Shown here: positions 35,289 through 46,260 of the stretch, in pieces
Layout: each line of letters begins with the position of its first letter
Numbering within the stretch: position 1 is the stretch's first letter
Assembly (NCBI GenBank): GCA_020698575.1
Contig: CM036252.1
Span: 25,255,206 to 25,319,205, forward strand
Source: Bostrychus sinensis
Taxonomy: Eukaryota > Chordata > Actinopteri > Gobiiformes > Eleotridae
Length of the DNA: 64,000 nt
Direction: 5' to 3'
Translations under genes and position numbers: made by a program
The notes under the pieces: model-generated
Database searches by the model: none
Told to the model about the DNA's origin: nothing
The model's input: the letters and a program-made list of their open reading frames with translations, nothing else

Positions 35289-38010
35289 GAATTGGACATT
35301 TTACATAGAGTGCTACAATGCAAACAAATGGAACTGGAGACATTTAAGTACATGAAATCCAACACACTAGGTTTGTCAGAAATTGATCCAGACAATAATT
35401 TTCTTGCATCTTTTGATAGTGACTGTAATTATATTACTCAGGATCAATTCAACAGTAACATAACTTTTGAAGGAGGGTTGTCAATTATTCACTTTAACAG
35501 TAGGAGCATGTATTCAAATTTCAATTCAATCAAAGAATATCTTCATCAATTTATTCACCCTTTCAGTGTCATTGCAATTACAGAGACATGGATTAAACAA
35601 GATAGAGATATTCAATTTTACCTAGAAGACTATGAATTAAGATATATGAACAGAGTAAACAAAACAGGAGGTGGTGTTGCACTATTTTTTCACAAATCAT
35701 TAAAATTTACGGTTTTACCCAATATGTCGTTAGTTGTAGAAGATATAATGGAGTGTTTAACTATTGAAATTAACAATGAAATGGAAAAAAAACATAATCG
35801 TAAGTTGTGTGTATCGATCACCTAGTTCACAGATTGAAGTGTTTACTGAATTGATGGAAAAAAATATTTTCAAATGTAAACCAAAAACTATTATTTATCT
35901 GTGGTGACCTAAATATTGATCTACTCAACTCAACTCAACTTAAAGTAATTGATGATTTTTCTGATACAATGTATAGCATGTCTTTATATCCAACAATAAC
36001 AAAAAGTAGAATAACAACACACAGTGCAACCTTGATTGATAATATAGTCACTAATATTATGGACATTTCTACAAGTGGCTTGTTATTATGTGACATTACT
36101 GATCACCTACCCATTTTTTCTCTCTATAACTGTCAAATTAAGAAAAATAAAGAAGGCAAAAATGTCTGTTTTAAAAGAAAACGCACAGAAGAAACTATCA
36201 GTGCTTTTGATAAAAGTTTAAAGGATCATGATTGGAGTTGAGTTTTAATGAACACAAACATGGACAAAGCATATGATGACTTTTTACACATTTTTGTCTC
36301 TCTTTATAATAAGTACTGTTCATTCATAAAACATAAAAATAGTAAAAGATCAACAACAAAACCATGGTTGACCAAAGGAATTTTAAATGCGTGCAAAAAA
36401 AAACCTAAATCTTTATAGATTGTTTATCAAACAAAAAAACTGAAGAAGCTGAACAAAGATATAAGTTATACAAAAACACATTAACAGATATAATAAGAAC
36501 TAGTAAAAAGTTATATTATAATAGAATACTATATGAAAACAGAAAGGACATGAAAAGAACCTGGGATGCAATTAAAAGTCTAATAAAACCTGAGTCCAAA
36601 AATTGTATATATCCCTCTTTTTTTTGAAAATCTAAAAGGGAATAGTTATGACATGAATAATATTGTAAATGGTTTCAATAAATTTTTTGTGAATACTGGT
36701 CCACAGTTGTCAGCTGAAATTCCAGATCAAGATAAAATTGAATGTAACAATCTCCTAACACCTCACAATCCTCACTCAATGTTTCTCTTGGCAACTAATG
36801 AACAAGAAGTCAAACAGGTTGTCTTCAAATTTAAAAACACATTTTCTACAGACTGTCATGACATCGATATGGCACTAGTTAAAAAAGTAATCGGTAACAT
36901 TGTTAAACCTTTAACCCACATTTGTCCTTTCAATCCGGCCGCTTTCCAAATAAAATGAAAATTGCAAAAGTGATACTGATTTATAAAAATGGAAATAAAC
37001 ATAGCTTCACAGATTACAGGCCCATATCATTACTGCCTCAATTCTCAAAAATTCTAGAAAAAATATTTTTATTAAGATTGGAAAAATTTGTTGAGAAACA
37101 TATATACAAATATATATATAAATACTAATATTTAATGAAAGCCAATATGGCTTTAGAGCTAAGAGAACCACATCTATGGCAATACTAGAAGCAGTAGAAG
37201 AAATCACAAATACTTTAGACCACAAAAAATATGCAGTTGGCATCTTCATCGATCTCAAAAAAGCATTTGACACAATTAATCATTCAATCTTACTTAATAA
37301 ACTAGAAAAATATGGTATTAGAGGAGTAGCTGGAAATTGGATTGGAAATTACTTAACAAAAAGAGCTCAATACGTCAAAATGGGAGACTATGCATCTGAA
37401 TATCTTGGCATTGCCTGTGGTGTCCCCCAGGGGTCAGTATTGGGCCCAATGCTGTTCAATTTGTATATAAACGACTTATTCTGTGTTTTTCCATCATTAA
37501 AATGAATCCTTTTTGCTTTTTGACGACACCAACATTTTCTACAGCAGTTTGGATGTTAATGATCTCATCAATACTGTCAATAATGAACTACAAAAAAATT
37601 TAAAAATGGATTCAAACAAATTGTCATTAAATGTTAGCAAAACAATAGCAATGATTTTTGGAAATTGCAAAATAATTTTAAAATCACAAATTATTATTGA
37701 TGATGTACAAATTGAAAATGTAACTGAAAACAAATTCTTAGGCGTGATCATGGACAGCAAATTATCATGGAAAGCTCACATCAGTCATACAAAAAAGAAA
37801 ATAGCCAAGAGCCTCTCGATTATAAATAAAGGTAAGTACTACCTGGATCTGAATGCACTACGTACATTATACTGCTCACTGATTCTCTCTTATTACACCT
37901 ATTGTGTTGAAGTTTGGGGGAATAATTACCGTAGTACAACAAATGCTCTTTTCATATTGCAAAAGCATGCTGTACGGATCCTCAAGCAATATAGGGGTGG
38001 GATTAAATAA
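35289..38010 (+). pseudogene. LINE ORF2 remnant: endonuclease plus reverse transcriptase
   Basis: The segment at 35292-35825 carries the endonuclease fold (SIIHFNSRSMYSNFNSI, IAITETWI, GGGVALFF). After frame breaks, the segment at 35969-36241 continues it (DNIVTNI, DITDHLPIF). RT motifs follow: RPISLLPQFSKILEKI near 37020, FIDLKKAFDTINH near 37245, CGVPQGSVLGPMLFNLYIND from 37416, then FDD at about 37519 where the family has FADD, then FLGVIMDSKLSWKAHI. Stops and frameshifts at several points (around 35825, 36241, 36630, 36960, 37130 and 37505) and the damaged FADD box mean no active enzyme. Confidence 0.9.
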
Positions 38011-38119
38011 GTTTTCTTCCTCTCACTCCTATTTGAGCCTTAAAAGAAACAGTTTTCAATGTAATTACGATTCTGTATGTACTGTATATTTGTCTTCAGT
38101 TGTTCAAAACAAATAAAGA

Positions 38120-38312
38120 CTAACATCTTTAGCAACATGATGCTAACAGATAGACAAATGACTGCTTCATAGTGACGACAATTGAAGTACTTCCTGGGTT
38201 CACGTGTCTACATAGAGCGGTGAGACTGAGCATTTCTAGATCGTTATAAGAGGACAGGCTCAGCAAAAAGTATTACTGAATGAAACAAAATACTACTCCA
38301 GGTATGTTTTTA
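38120..38312 (+). repeat. Dispersed repeat family X, copy 2, right part
   Basis: TTTAGCAACATGATGCTAAC, AGATAGACAAATGACTGC, GTACTTCCTGGGTTCACG and ACAAAATACTACTCCAGGT match the downstream half of family X. The final motif matches the - strand copy at 41205. The LINE insertion separates this part from 34455-34548. Confidence 0.7.
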
Positions 38313-38639
38313 TGTGGAAATAACCTTATAGTGAAGTGAATTTAGCATAATAAGATACCTTTAAATGAGTAGACATCCAGCAGACGTGTTCTTGTTGCAG
38401 TTGTTGCAGTCATCTATATTTATCCAGAGCCTGTTGTTCACTGGAGCTGTTTCACGTCTATCACGTCTCAGTTATACAGACAGTGATGGACATGCAGCGA
38501 GGGGCTCCTTCTGGGACTCTGAGGTGTTCACTGACAGGAGAGAAAACTCAAACAATAAAAACACTTTTCTCCAGAGCACGTGGGACTCCTGACTTTCTCC
38601 TGACATGTGACTTTACACAAACAGCAAAATTTGTGAGGA

Positions 38640-38730
38640 TGTCTGAAGGATTTGCGTTCAAACACTGGGATGACCTTCCTGATGCAACCCTCCCCATTTA
38701 TCCAGGTCTTGGACTGGCTCAAGCTGTACA
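38640..38730 (-). mobile_element. RTE-type LINE 3' end fragment
   Basis: On the - strand: AGTCCAAGACCTGGATAAAT, then GGGGAGGGTTGCATCAGGAA and GGTCATCCCAG. This is the diverged RTE-type 3' signature, also seen at 11.9, 12.07, 53.4 and 62.04 kb. No coding part remains. Confidence 0.55.
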
Positions 38731-39399
38731 TTTGTATTTGTCAAAGTCAGTGATGTAGTGATATTATTGCCAGATTCTGTCTATACCGCCACAACTTAGT
38801 CAGGCAGTCATGTCTTCAGTGAAAACCTCCAGTAGCTGTTAAACTTCACAGCACTGCTTAAACCCAATTCTTTCCAGTTGGATTTAGCTGCATATTAGTA
38901 ACGTCAAATGAAATTCAGTGAGTCATTATCAAGATCCTGCTGCTACTGTAGAATGCATTCTGCTTATTAGCTCAAGCTTCAAATGAAAAAACACACACGG
39001 AGGCAGAGCATGACCAGAATAAACAGTATTAATCATTGTCAGGAAGCACAGGCACAGACAATACAGAGAGAAACAATGGACAATTATATCCAAGTCAGTG
39101 ACACTGCAAGGTCTTGAGTCGCAAATAACCGAAAAATAGGATTCTGTTACACAAATACAGTTATGATTTGACTGGTTATATAACAATAGAGTTAACTAAA
39201 TTAATTGCAACTTATATTTTTCCTTGAGTCAGAGGAGAGCCAGATTGTGTGACAAAACTGTAATGAACGCTTGGCCCAAACTAACAGTGTTTATGAGGCG
39301 TGAGATCGAATTATACAATCTACTGAGGAGGAGTCAATTAGATTCTGCCATAAAGAGACTGATACAGACCCTGTAATTAATGTGGTGAAACTTTGCAGG

Positions 39400-39640
39400 A
39401 CAATATAGGGATTTTTGGGCTGGCAGTCACACAGTCTGGCTGGATGGAGTCTGCATATCCTCTGTGTGTTACCATGGGTTCTCTCCAGCTTTCTCCACCG
39501 TCCAAAGACATGCATGTGTTATGTGACTCTATATTGTCCCTACTGAATGAATGTGAGAGTGAATGGTTGTCTGTGTACATCTCTGTGTGAGCCCTGTAAC
39601 AAACTGGTCACTGTCCAGCGTCCACCTAAGGCCCATAATA
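39400..39640 (+). repeat. Widespread fish interspersed repeat
   Basis: GGAGTCTGCATATCCTCTGT, CCATGGGTTCTCTCCAGC, CCGTCCAAAGACATGCATG, AATGTGAGAGTGAATGG and CTGGTCACTGTCCAGCGT follow, in order, the well-known fish repeat that surrounds the CCAAAGACATGC motif. The class is not assigned. Frames on both strands here are repeat-derived, not genes. Confidence 0.75.
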
Positions 39641-41204
39641 AGATCCAGTACCTTTCACCCATAATGGTGCATTTATATCAGACAGGAATGAGGCATCAAT
39701 GTAAAGGATGCAAACAGAAATAACTACACAAATACAATAACTAGTGCTCACTATGCAGAAAATTTGCAGTGTTGAACTCAGGCTGCTCTGGTTTATATGG
39801 TATACACTCTACCAGGTAGACAATTTCTGATGATTTAAGTAAAACATAAAAGTATAGGTGAAGTAAATTGGTAAACTGACACAAATCAGAGTAAAAATAG
39901 TCACTCATAACACATGCAGTGACTATAGAGCATATTAGAAGAATATAGAGCATATTAGAAGAAAAAAACAATACTTTTTTATTACATTGATTTTACAAAA
40001 CTCACTTTTTACATCAATAATCCAGGATGAGATGATACAGACCACCCACTGATATGATTTTCTTCCTATGCTTTCTTTTGACAGAGATAATTACTCTGTC
40101 CTAGTTACCTTGGGAATACAATATCATGTAATTTTGCATTTGTTATAATGAGAAAATAAAGGAAATTAAAGTTAAGAATTATTGGCCATTTAGGGCTTTT
40201 GTATTGCATCATTTTGTGGTTCCCAGTAAAAACTTGATAGGGTTTTCATAATTATATCTTACAGTAGTATAATTAGAAAAATCTCAAATTTGCAGCTTTA
40301 ATTCATTTGGCACATGTGGTTTATTTACTGCTTTCAATAAAAAATAAAAATCGGTCTGGGGCCAAATTGTGACTCAACATAATAACCCTTGAAAACCCCT
40401 AATATACATCAGCTGTTCTGACATCATCAATAAGATGCTCTTGACATGACTGTGAGGAAAGCAGGCCAGAGACGGTGAAGACAGACCTCCCCAAAACCTC
40501 CCAATACAACCCACCCACCCCCCCTCGGTGTGTCCCAACCTGGGGCTGATCAGCACATTCCATGACTCACTCACACCACTCCTCTTCAGCCCCTGTTATT
40601 TTCATCAAAATCCTTTTGACTAAAAAATACATGCATTTGAGGATCATGGTCATTTTTGAAATTACATTCTTACTCACCTCTTCATTAACCCACGGCTTTT
40701 TGAAAAGTTTGAAGGGTTTTCAAAGAGTTATCGAAGATCGTTAACCATAAAGTGGAATTCTGAGGCTAACATAGTAGTAACAGGCAAAAAATAATGTTAC
40801 TTAGTTTGAAAATAGTTTTAAAGTTTACTCAATGGAAGATGCTGTCAAAACCCAATTTGCAGGTACATGATAACTTAGTACCTTCACATACTACAGTCTT
40901 CTATATTGGGTATGGCAACACCACTGGGACATTTTAGTTTCTATTCTAACTGATCTATAGCAATACAAGACAATATGGTAACAGTAGCCGCAAACATGAC
41001 AACATAGTGACCTACCTGCTTTTATGTTAACGAAAAAGTTAAACTGAACATATTCTCTACAGCAATAATACATAATAGTACAAAACCAACCAATCAGTAA
41101 TCATTATGTAGACAAATTGATGTGGATTATTCAATAATTTTTTGGGAAAAAATTACAAACAGAATGTAATTAGGTTATATGGTGGTTAACTGGTATGTGT
41201 ATTT

Positions 41205-42185
41205 TTGCAGACCTGGAGTAGTATTTTGTTTTATTCGGGCATGTTTGAGTGATCCTGTATGCTGAGCCCATCTCGCGCTCAAGAGCGGAAACCACTCGGT
41301 CTCACCGCTTTATACCAGGAAGTGCTGTTTCTCAACCCATACATCAGTGAAAGTTACCTGTCGGCCCGTGGGCCACATCCAGCCCACAACAGCTTTCCAT
41401 ATGGCCCCCAGAGTATTACTTAAGCACAAATATCAGGCATCAAGCTTTTTTTTTTTTTTTTTTTTTTCTGAAAAGAAGTGTGGTGTAGCCTGCCTTCAGT
41501 CATAAATAATAAACTCACTCTCCTTTTACATTTAGAAATACTTTTACATGCCCATGTTATCTACAGTCCTTTCTCACTAATGTCTTTGTTTGGACTTTTC
41601 CCACGCAATAACACACAGTTGTGGTGTTTCTCTGAACCCGTCAACGGAAAAGCCTTGCTCATAGCAAATAGACACAAATGACAAAAAAAAAGGCACCAGT
41701 TATCAGAAATGGGGCTTATGTGAAAGCAGAAAAATGTAAATATAAAATTTTACTACTTAGAGTGTAATATTATTTTGTTTTATTTTATGATAGCGTCTGG
41801 CCCCTTACAGCGTCTGCTGAGAAAAAAATGGGCCCTTGGACAAATGTAGTTGATGACCCCTACCATGCAATGTCACCGGACTCGTTACAATCATTTCAGT
41901 GTTGTCACCACAAAGCAGTCAGCTCATTTATCTCTTTGTTAGAATCATGTTGCTTATAGCCATGCTAAAGAGCCATTTTATGCTATTCTATTCCACATTT
42001 TTGCCAGCAGGGGGTGACAGGCAATTAATCTTAATGTTCTTTTTAAATTTTAAATAATAGCTCCCCAAAAGAAGACGTTTTCCATAAATATATATTATTT
42101 TAAGTTATAAAACGTGAAATACTAATGCAAAGTTGCCCATAACTATTTCAAAAGCCTAAAAAAGCATAGTATAGGACATTTAAAA
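41205..42185 (-). repeat. Dispersed repeat family X, copy 3, split by a hAT element
   Basis: Read on the - strand from 42185, it runs GCTTTTTTAGGCTTTTGAAA, GCATTAGTATTTCACG, TTATAACTTAAAATAATA, CACCCCCTGCTGGCAA, GCAACATGATTCTAAC, then after the inserted element CAGCACTTCCTGG, and ends ACAAAATACTACTCCAGGTC near 41215. Without the 518-bp insert the copy is about 460 bp, the most complete in the window. Confidence 0.75.
41345..41862. mobile_element. hAT-type miniature element nested in repeat X
   Basis: The right end is TAGTTGATGACCCCTA and the left end CAGTGAAAGTTACCTGTCGG then CCCGTGGGCC, diverged forms of hAT (Charlie-like) termini whose typical start is CAGNGGTCNNCAAC. Flanking octamers CCATACAT (41337-41344) and CCATGCAA (41863-41870) match at 6 of 8. 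Inside are GGCCCGTGGGCCACATCC and CATATGGCCCCCAGAG near one end and TGGGCCCTTGG near the other, plus a poly-T run (41449-41467). No transposase frame is present, so it would need a partner element. Confidence 0.7.
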
Positions 42186-43560
42186 GTTCTGGCTTTAGAC
42201 AAACTTCTACTGATCACATTGCTGCTACAAAGCTTTACATTTATTGCATTCATTTGCACAAATGCCCTGCTTGTAATGTTATTTTGTTTTTCAAGTGGAG
42301 CATAATCATTCGTTATTTTGAAATAAGTTTAAATACTAAGGCATATGGTCTTTGAGGCTAAGTCACAATAGATTTCACAGTATGGGACCAAAAATTCACA
42401 ATTCAATTCAAATCAGACTCTTGTCAAAGATTTAATTCACGAGTACTGACAAACAGACAACTGTAACAATGACTCCACAGTCTACTTTTCCTTTTAATGG
42501 TCTTTGGATTAAATAAACACATCATTCACTGCACTTTGTTCTATTTGCATTCAGAAAGGTCATGCATCACATTGTTGTTGAAGTATTTTGTAAGTGCTTA
42601 TGTCTTTGTTCTGTGCTAATAGACAAGGCCACCCAATGGGGATACTTAAAGAAAAAAAGCTGTAGACACTTTCTTTTACAGTATTGATATATGTGGATGG
42701 CATATGAATTAAAGTTGATATAGACTGACACAGATGGATATGAGTCAGCCTGGCCATAAAACATGTGCGGTTTGGTCTGACAAGAAACTGCTGGGGTGTG
42801 CTTATAAATTAGCTGGGAGGGCTGACTGATGAACAAGGTCAGTGTTGACTGTGAGCACATACAGCTCTGTGCGAACATCTGCACTGCCTTTAACAGTCAA
42901 AGACATAAGAAGTGCCATAAAAACAGGAACGAGTGGAGACAAATATTATCATGTACAGATGGACATTCCATGGGGCAAATTTATGTGGGCCAATAAAATA
43001 AAAGGCACATCATTCAAATCCTTAAGTTGTTACTTATAAAATGGCTCATATAAAACAAACATAAATATCAAAGAACAGCTATATACAGAGAAGGCCAACA
43101 TTTTTGGTCTCATTCAACACAGTATTTTCAATTTTAAAACTTCCACACCATAATACAACTCTGTCTTTCAGTCTTTGCTGGTGTTAAACATATAATTCAA
43201 TCCCTTTTGTCAGTAACAGTTATCTACAGTGTTACTCTCAACGAGCAAGATAAATTTGCACAGAACTGTTCTGAAGGCACCCGAAAATACACACTTTGGT
43301 TTTTGCTGTAACGCACTTAACACAAGTGAAGGAAGATTTTGCAATAACCAGTGCAATCATAATGACATAATGAGCTATGGGGATCAGTGTAAAGAGTTTC
43401 ACAGCAGTCTTCCACATAGCCAACCAGAGATCAGTGGTTTTCAGAGTCCCATTTCTGTCAGGTAATATTCAACAAGAGCATTAGGTTGTCCCATAGCAGG
43501 CTCATGATCTACTCCTGCTTACCTCTCTGAAGAGTTTGTTTATGTCAGTGCCACTCTCAC
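42186..43560. other. Region 3' of cd248 (- strand)
   Basis: This lies downstream of the cd248 stop codon and probably contains its 3' UTR, since the coding exon ends the protein. A - strand AATAAA occurs at about 42239-42244 (TTTATT on +), which would give a 3' UTR of about 1.3 kb. Other sites cannot be excluded. No other gene is recognised. Confidence 0.4.
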
Positions 43561-45855
43561 TTAAACATCCATCTTGACCCCAAATGGAGGGTTATGAGCC
43601 CCTTGTTTATCATGAGCCCCCGAGATCCAGTGATAGCAGTCTGTGGTGTTCTTATTCTGAGACTGCACAGTGCAGCGGGTGCAGTAGACAATGCCCAGCA
43701 CCACCATTACCATGACAAAGATGCAAATTGGCACCAGGAGGCCAACCAGAAGCCAAGTGCTGCCCTGACTCTCCTCCCTGTCATTTTGAACCGAATCCAA
43801 GTCGACACCAGCACCTGAGGAATCCTGGGAGGGGCTAAATTCTGTGGGAAAAGCTGGTTCATAGGAACGTGTGATATCCCTGTAGTTCTTTTCAATTTCC
43901 TCTTTGCCCCCCAAGGAATGAGAGGTGAAGGGGTCTGGCTCCACCTCTCTAGGGTCAGTCGGTGCTTCATCAATATGGTCGGGAGCAACGTCATGGGCTA
44001 TGAATGGGTCCACATTTACTGGTATGTAGCTGGGGGGGGTCATGGGATACCACCAATTCCCTGCCCCTTCAGAGACTGTGGAAGTGGGCAGCGTAGGAGG
44101 AGGGGCTGTGGTGGTCTCCTCCTCAGCTTCATACCAGTCGGATGTGGTGCTGGAGTCAGGACTGGAGGGGAACATTGTGGGAATAGCTGTTGTCACAATT
44201 TCAGACTGGACATGCTCCCCCCACTGTAACCGGTCTTTGTCCAAATGATCAGTGCCTTCCTCAAATTCAGTAGCAGGCTCTGTTGGGAAATATAGGGCTT
44301 GATTAAAGTGTTCTTTCTCTTGAGGGGAATTGGCGACCCAAATTCCATCTGAATCCACAACTGACTGGTCAACCTCAGCAGGCCAGTCAGTGTGAGCCTG
44401 CTGTAGAGTCCAGTCATAGTCATCAGTGTCCCATGTTGGAGGAGGTTGGTGGGTGACCCAGGGAAAAGAAGGGGTGACAGCGTATTGGCTGTCCCATTCC
44501 CCAATCTTTTTACAGGAATACAAATCCGGCATGAGGCTATAGCCTACCTCACAGAAGCACTCAAATCCACCTCCATAATTCACACACATCTGCTCGCACA
44601 TCCCGGGGATCTGGCACTCGTCAATGTCGTGGCATCGGCTGGGGTCCTCAGGCAACTGGGAGAAGCCCAGATGGCAGTGGCAAATATGAGAGCCTAGAGT
44701 GTTTTCACAAGCGTGTTCACATGGGTCATTATTACACTCATCCACGTCCTCACACTCGCTTTCCTCTCCAGGTTGGTAGCCATCCCGACACGTGCACTCA
44801 AATGTCCCGGGGGCGTTGACACAGACCTGCTCACAGGGGCTCTGCAGGCACTCGTCTACGTCAACACAACCATGTTCATCCGGTGCCAGCATGTACCCCT
44901 CAGGACACGCACAGCGGAACCCATCAGAGAGTGGTAGGCACTCAAACTCGCATGGTGCCAAATGACAGGTATCCAGCAGCTCACAGCTCTGGCCGTCCTG
45001 TCCCAGCTGATAGCCGTCAGTGCACTCACAAAAAATCTGCTCCCCCATCTCCTTACAGAAGTGTTCGCAACCACCATTGGCATCATCACACCCACTGTAC
45101 TGTAGCGGGACATCAACACAAATGGGTGAGTTTTTGGACCAGCCTGCTAAACCACTATCTTGTAGCATACACAGGACAGTCTCCTCCTTCCCGGGACAAG
45201 GTACTGTAGCCACAGAACCAAAGGGAACATGTGTTAGGAGAGTGCTTAGGAGGTTAAAGGGTGTGTTGTAAAGGACACGGCCTGCCCCTTCACTTGGCAA
45301 GGCAGGACACATTTGCTGGTAGCCATAGTAGCAAAGATAAGCCTCAACGGGAACTGAACAAGAGCCATCCAGCCACTTGAAGTTGTCATGAGGCTCCGTG
45401 TTGCTGTATCCCATAGCCACACAGCGGGGCACAAAACACATCCTGGGAGAATCTTCCTTGAGCCAGTTGGTGTAGTCTGTATCCTGGTCACCTGTCGTCC
45501 AAGAGAATCCCCGAAGTGGACGAGTGTTGGTGCATTGCCTTGGCTGGCGCTGAAGGCCAATCCACACCTGTACCTTGGTCCGTGAGTAGCGCAGGTCCAC
45601 AGTTGAAAACAAAGTGGCAATAGCCTGGGCTTCATCCCTGTGCTTAATTGTGGCAAGGTTGCCCCCTTTTTCTTTGCAAGCCCTCCACGATTCTAAAAAA
45701 GTTTTGCGCTGAAAGTAAACCACATAGCAGCCGTCCGCATTGCACAGAGCATCGCTTTCATTGAGATCCTGGCAGAAGACTGAAGAGAGTCCAAAGAGAA
45801 AAGTCCACAGGGTTGTTATTAAAAGAATAGCAGCGCTGCTCACCAGGGGGCCCAT
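43561..45855 (-). CDS. cd248: CD248 / endosialin-like type I membrane glycoprotein
   Basis: Group XIV C-type lectin-like surface protein. Mammalian endosialin marks pericytes and stromal fibroblasts and binds matrix proteins. The 764 residues sit in one exon; human CD248 is 757 residues and also intronless. Domains: signal peptide about 1-28; C-type lectin-like domain 43-175 (WIGLQ at 98-102); CCP-like module with four Cys about 183-246; five EGF-like modules about 256-291, 297-330, 332-368, 370-408 and 410-448, the last three with calcium-binding D-V/I-DEC starts; a Ser/Thr/Pro/acidic mucin-like stalk about 455-698; a transmembrane helix about 701-724; a 40-residue tail. The tail and helix (VLGIVYCTRC, NKNTTDCYHWI) match endosialin, not CD93 or thrombomodulin. 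Five EGF modules exceed the three of mammalian endosialin. The start ATG at 45855 has a good context (AGAGAATGG) and opens the signal peptide. Which teleost paralogue (a or b) this is cannot be told. Confidence 0.95.
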   Translation of the reverse strand: MGPLVSSAAILLITTLWTFLFGLSSVFCQDLNESDALCNADGCYVVYFQRKTFLESWRACKEKGGNLATIKHRDEAQAIATLFSTVDLRYSRTKVQVWIGLQRQPRQCTNTRPLRGFSWTTGDQDTDYTNWLKEDSPRMCFVPRCVAMGYSNTEPHDNFKWLDGSCSVPVEAYLCYYGYQQMCPALPSEGAGRVLYNTPFNLLSTLLTHVPFGSVATVPCPGKEETVLCMLQDSGLAGWSKNSPICVDVPLQYSGCDDANGGCEHFCKEMGEQIFCECTDGYQLGQDGQSCELLDTCHLAPCEFECLPLSDGFRCACPEGYMLAPDEHGCVDVDECLQSPCEQVCVNAPGTFECTCRDGYQPGEESECEDVDECNNDPCEHACENTLGSHICHCHLGFSQLPEDPSRCHDIDECQIPGMCEQMCVNYGGGFECFCEVGYSLMPDLYSCKKIGEWDSQYAVTPSFPWVTHQPPPTWDTDDYDWTLQQAHTDWPAEVDQSVVDSDGIWVANSPQEKEHFNQALYFPTEPATEFEEGTDHLDKDRLQWGEHVQSEIVTTAIPTMFPSSPDSSTTSDWYEAEEETTTAPPPTLPTSTVSEGAGNWWYPMTPPSYIPVNVDPFIAHDVAPDHIDEAPTDPREVEPDPFTSHSLGGKEEIEKNYRDITRSYEPAFPTEFSPSQDSSGAGVDLDSVQNDREESQGSTWLLVGLLVPICIFVMVMVVLGIVYCTRCTVQSQNKNTTDCYHWISGAHDKQGAHNPPFGVKMDV

Positions 45856-46260
45856 TCTCTTCTAAAGAAAGATGATAATCTCTCTGGTCCTTGTGCACTT
45901 TTCCCTGCCTGATACTGAGGCCTCTTATCTTGGCCCGCTTATGTCCCTATCTAAACTTTTCCCCCTTCATTGGATCACTTATTGTAGCTGTCCTTGCTCC
46001 TGACTCGAGCCCTTCAAAACAGATCTGTGCAGAAGTTGACTGCATGCAGATTGTCCCAGGGTGAGGAGGGAGGGGAGAGAGGAGAAAGAGGAGGGGGTTT
46101 GCCAAAAAGAGGGTGGGCAAACGGAGAGAGAGAGAGAAGGATGGAAGCGAGGAAAAGTAGTGTATGTTTTTGGAAGAGGTGGGGGTGGGGTTGGGGGTTG
46201 GGGGGGTGCACAGCGTGGATGTAGTATGTGTCAGAATGGGGGGGAGGTGCAGCAAACTGT
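45856..46260 (-). promoter_or_regulatory. Probable cd248 5' region with G-rich tract
   Basis: The first 400 bp upstream of the cd248 start contain a GATA-like box (CCAAGATAAGAGGCC on the - strand, near 45930), then a purine-rich stretch on the + strand (about 46055-46160) and at 46181-46206 the tract GGGGG-T-GGGG-TT-GGGGG-TT-GGGGGGG. No clear TATA box or splice acceptor is seen, so the transcription start is unknown. Frames on both strands here (45947-46550) are composition artefacts. Confidence 0.45.

Larger units (their letters stand above)
34549..38119 (+). mobile_element. Degenerate non-LTR retrotransposon (LINE), two-ORF type
   Basis: About 3.6 kb of LINE sequence contains remnants of ORF1 (coiled coil) and ORF2 (apurinic endonuclease plus reverse transcriptase). 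Both are broken by stops and frameshifts. It ends with AACAAATAAAGAC at about 38119 and is flanked by the two parts of an older repeat, which proves insertion. Compared with copies at 16.6 and 42 kb, about 115 bp of the host repeat is missing at the junction. The clade is not resolved by eye: the endonuclease/RT style fits the I/Nimb or CR1/L2 groups rather than RTE. It is not capable of self-mobilisation. Confidence 0.9.
38313..41204. other. Gene-poor block
   Basis: No gene is recognised. It contains an RTE 3' fragment (38640-38725) and a common fish repeat (39400-39640), listed separately. The C-rich stretch at 40500-40526 (ACCCACCCACCCCCCCT) is short. The other frames, such as 40374-40574 (-), show no domain. 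Confidence 0.4.

Noticed and set aside
43594..45656. Many + strand and alternative - strand frames inside cd248
   Set aside because: They are shadows of the cd248 coding sequence, which alone carries recognisable domains.
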